From: Desulfobacteraceae bacterium
Lineage (GTDB): Bacteria; Desulfobacterota; DSM-4660; Desulfatiglandales; Desulfatiglandaceae
Direction of reading: 5' to 3'
Assembly: GCA_030642205.1 (NCBI GenBank)
Contig: DAOWOF010000152.1
Location: 1-5,982 of the forward strand
DNA: 5,982 bases
Below the pieces are notes generated by a model. That model was not told where the DNA came from. It worked only from the letters and a program-made list of their open reading frames with translations, and did no database searches. Numbering within the stretch: the first letter of the stretch is position 1; each line of letters begins with the position of its first letter. Both the position numbers and the translations under genes were made by a program. Of this stretch, positions 5,262 through 5,982 are shown one piece after another.

Positions 5262-5982
5262 TCAATCTTCCTTTCCAACCTGATGAATTTTTATTAAGTT
5301 TGTAGAACCCTTTTTAAGGGCAAGGCCTGTCACAATAATAACCAGGTCTTTCTTTTTAGCATATCTTTTTTTTACAATAATCTGAATGCCTTTTTCTATA
5401 ATCTCTTTTGTATCTGTAATGGCGGGGATTAAAATGGGGGTTATTCCCCAAACAATAGACAGTTGATTATATACTGTTTTGGAGGGTGAAAAGGCATAGA
5501 CTGGTTTGGATGGCCGCTGTTTGGAGATTAATTTAGAGGTTTTTCCTGAGACTGAAAAGCTTATAATCGCTTTTGCCCCTACTTCGTGAAGGATATTAAC
5601 TGATGATTGGGCTATTGCATGGGCCATCAGGTTTTCAGAGGAGGGTTCATATTGGATATTATAATTCATGAAATAGGATGTCTCTGTTTCTTCGGCAATT
5701 TTTGACATCATCTGCACTGCCTTGACAGGATACTTGCCTGTTGCTGTCTCTCCGGAAAGCATGATAGCATCTGTACCGTCATAAATGGCATTGGCGACAT
5801 CAGAGGCCTCTGCTCGCGTGGGAATGGGATTGTTGCTCATGGTTTCCAACATCTGTGTCGCAGTGATAACAGGTCTATTGGCCTTGATTGCCTTGTGGAT
5901 GATAGTTTTTTGTATCCTGGGCACCTGCTCAGGTTTCATCTCAACTCCTAAATCGCCTCTTGCCACCATAATGGCGTCGGCA
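5262..5982 (-). CDS. pyk: Pyruvate kinase, C-terminal 239 residues (5' end outside window)
   Basis: This glycolytic enzyme converts PEP and ADP to pyruvate and ATP. The reading frame runs off the right edge (last complete codon 5979-5981), so about half of a usual 470-aa protein is missing, including the N-terminus and the catalytic lysine region. The Met at 5969 is internal. The visible part opens with ADAIMVARGDLGVE, which holds the aspartate that binds the catalytic metal. ITATQMLETM follows, with the active-site threonine, then TRAEASDVANAIYDGTDAIMLSGETATGKYP closes the barrel. The C-terminal allosteric domain follows (IISFSVSGKTSKLISKQRPSKPVYAFSP to LVIIVTGLALKKGSTNLIKI). The protein ends there and lacks the extra PEP-utiliser domain of Bacillus-type enzymes. 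It is upstream of pta in the same direction with a 30-base gap, suggesting co-transcription. The promoter would lie outside the window. Confidence 0.97.
   Translation of the reverse strand, partial: ADAIMVARGDLGVEMKPEQVPRIQKTIIHKAIKANRPVITATQMLETMSNNPIPTRAEASDVANAIYDGTDAIMLSGETATGKYPVKAVQMMSKIAEETETSYFMNYNIQYEPSSENLMAHAIAQSSVNILHEVGAKAIISFSVSGKTSKLISKQRPSKPVYAFSPSKTVYNQLSIVWGITPILIPAITDTKEIIEKGIQIIVKKRYAKKKDLVIIVTGLALKKGSTNLIKIHQVGKED

Noticed and set aside
1..5982. Novel defence system, CRISPR array, toxin-antitoxin pair, tRNA or riboswitch
   Set aside because: No repeat-spacer periodicity, no small gene pairs, no cloverleaf or recognised riboswitch core was seen on either strand. The genes are standard metabolic and signalling families apart from the repeat protein.

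Overview
This window looks like ordinary chromosome from a moderately AT-rich, probably Gram-negative bacterium with fermentative or acetate-linked energy metabolism. The family calls rest on protein motifs. The lineage is not fixed by the sequence. A sulfate-reducer-like (Desulfobacterota) or related anaerobe is my best guess, and it is only an inference. Apart from a transposase tail at the left edge, every gene lies on the minus strand.

Layout from right to left, in the direction of transcription: (i) 5981-5262 is the C-terminal half of pyruvate kinase (pyk), cut by the window edge. (ii) After 30 bases comes a full-length phosphate acetyltransferase (pta, 704 aa) with an N-terminal P-loop/DRTGG regulatory half and a C-terminal catalytic half. 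(iii) Acetate kinase (ackA, 410 aa from a GTG start) follows, its start overlapping the pta stop in GTGA. (iv) A 189-base gap holds a three-tier nested inverted repeat just after ackA and a perfect short palindrome in front of the next gene. (v) Then comes a 134-aa exported protein built of four 17-residue repeats that resemble beta-flower proteins. (vi) After a 102-base gap with a plausible promoter and a 15-bp palindrome comes a REC-GGDEF response regulator (PleD-like diguanylate cyclase) starting at TTG. (vii) The left edge is the C-terminal end and right terminus of an IS5-family-like insertion sequence on the plus strand. Its end falls on the stop codon of the REC-GGDEF gene.

The three right-hand genes form a substrate-level phosphorylation module. 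Pyk makes pyruvate and ATP from PEP. Pta and AckA turn acetyl-CoA into acetyl phosphate and then acetate plus ATP, and can run in reverse to activate acetate. The two middle genes are a separate signalling/envelope block, and nothing visible links them to the metabolic genes. I found no CRISPR array, tRNA, rRNA, prophage or clear defence system. The points most worth a second look are the nested inverted repeat after ackA, the 17-residue repeat protein, the IS junction at the regulator's stop codon, the intact P-loop in Pta and the displaced c-di-GMP inhibitory site.
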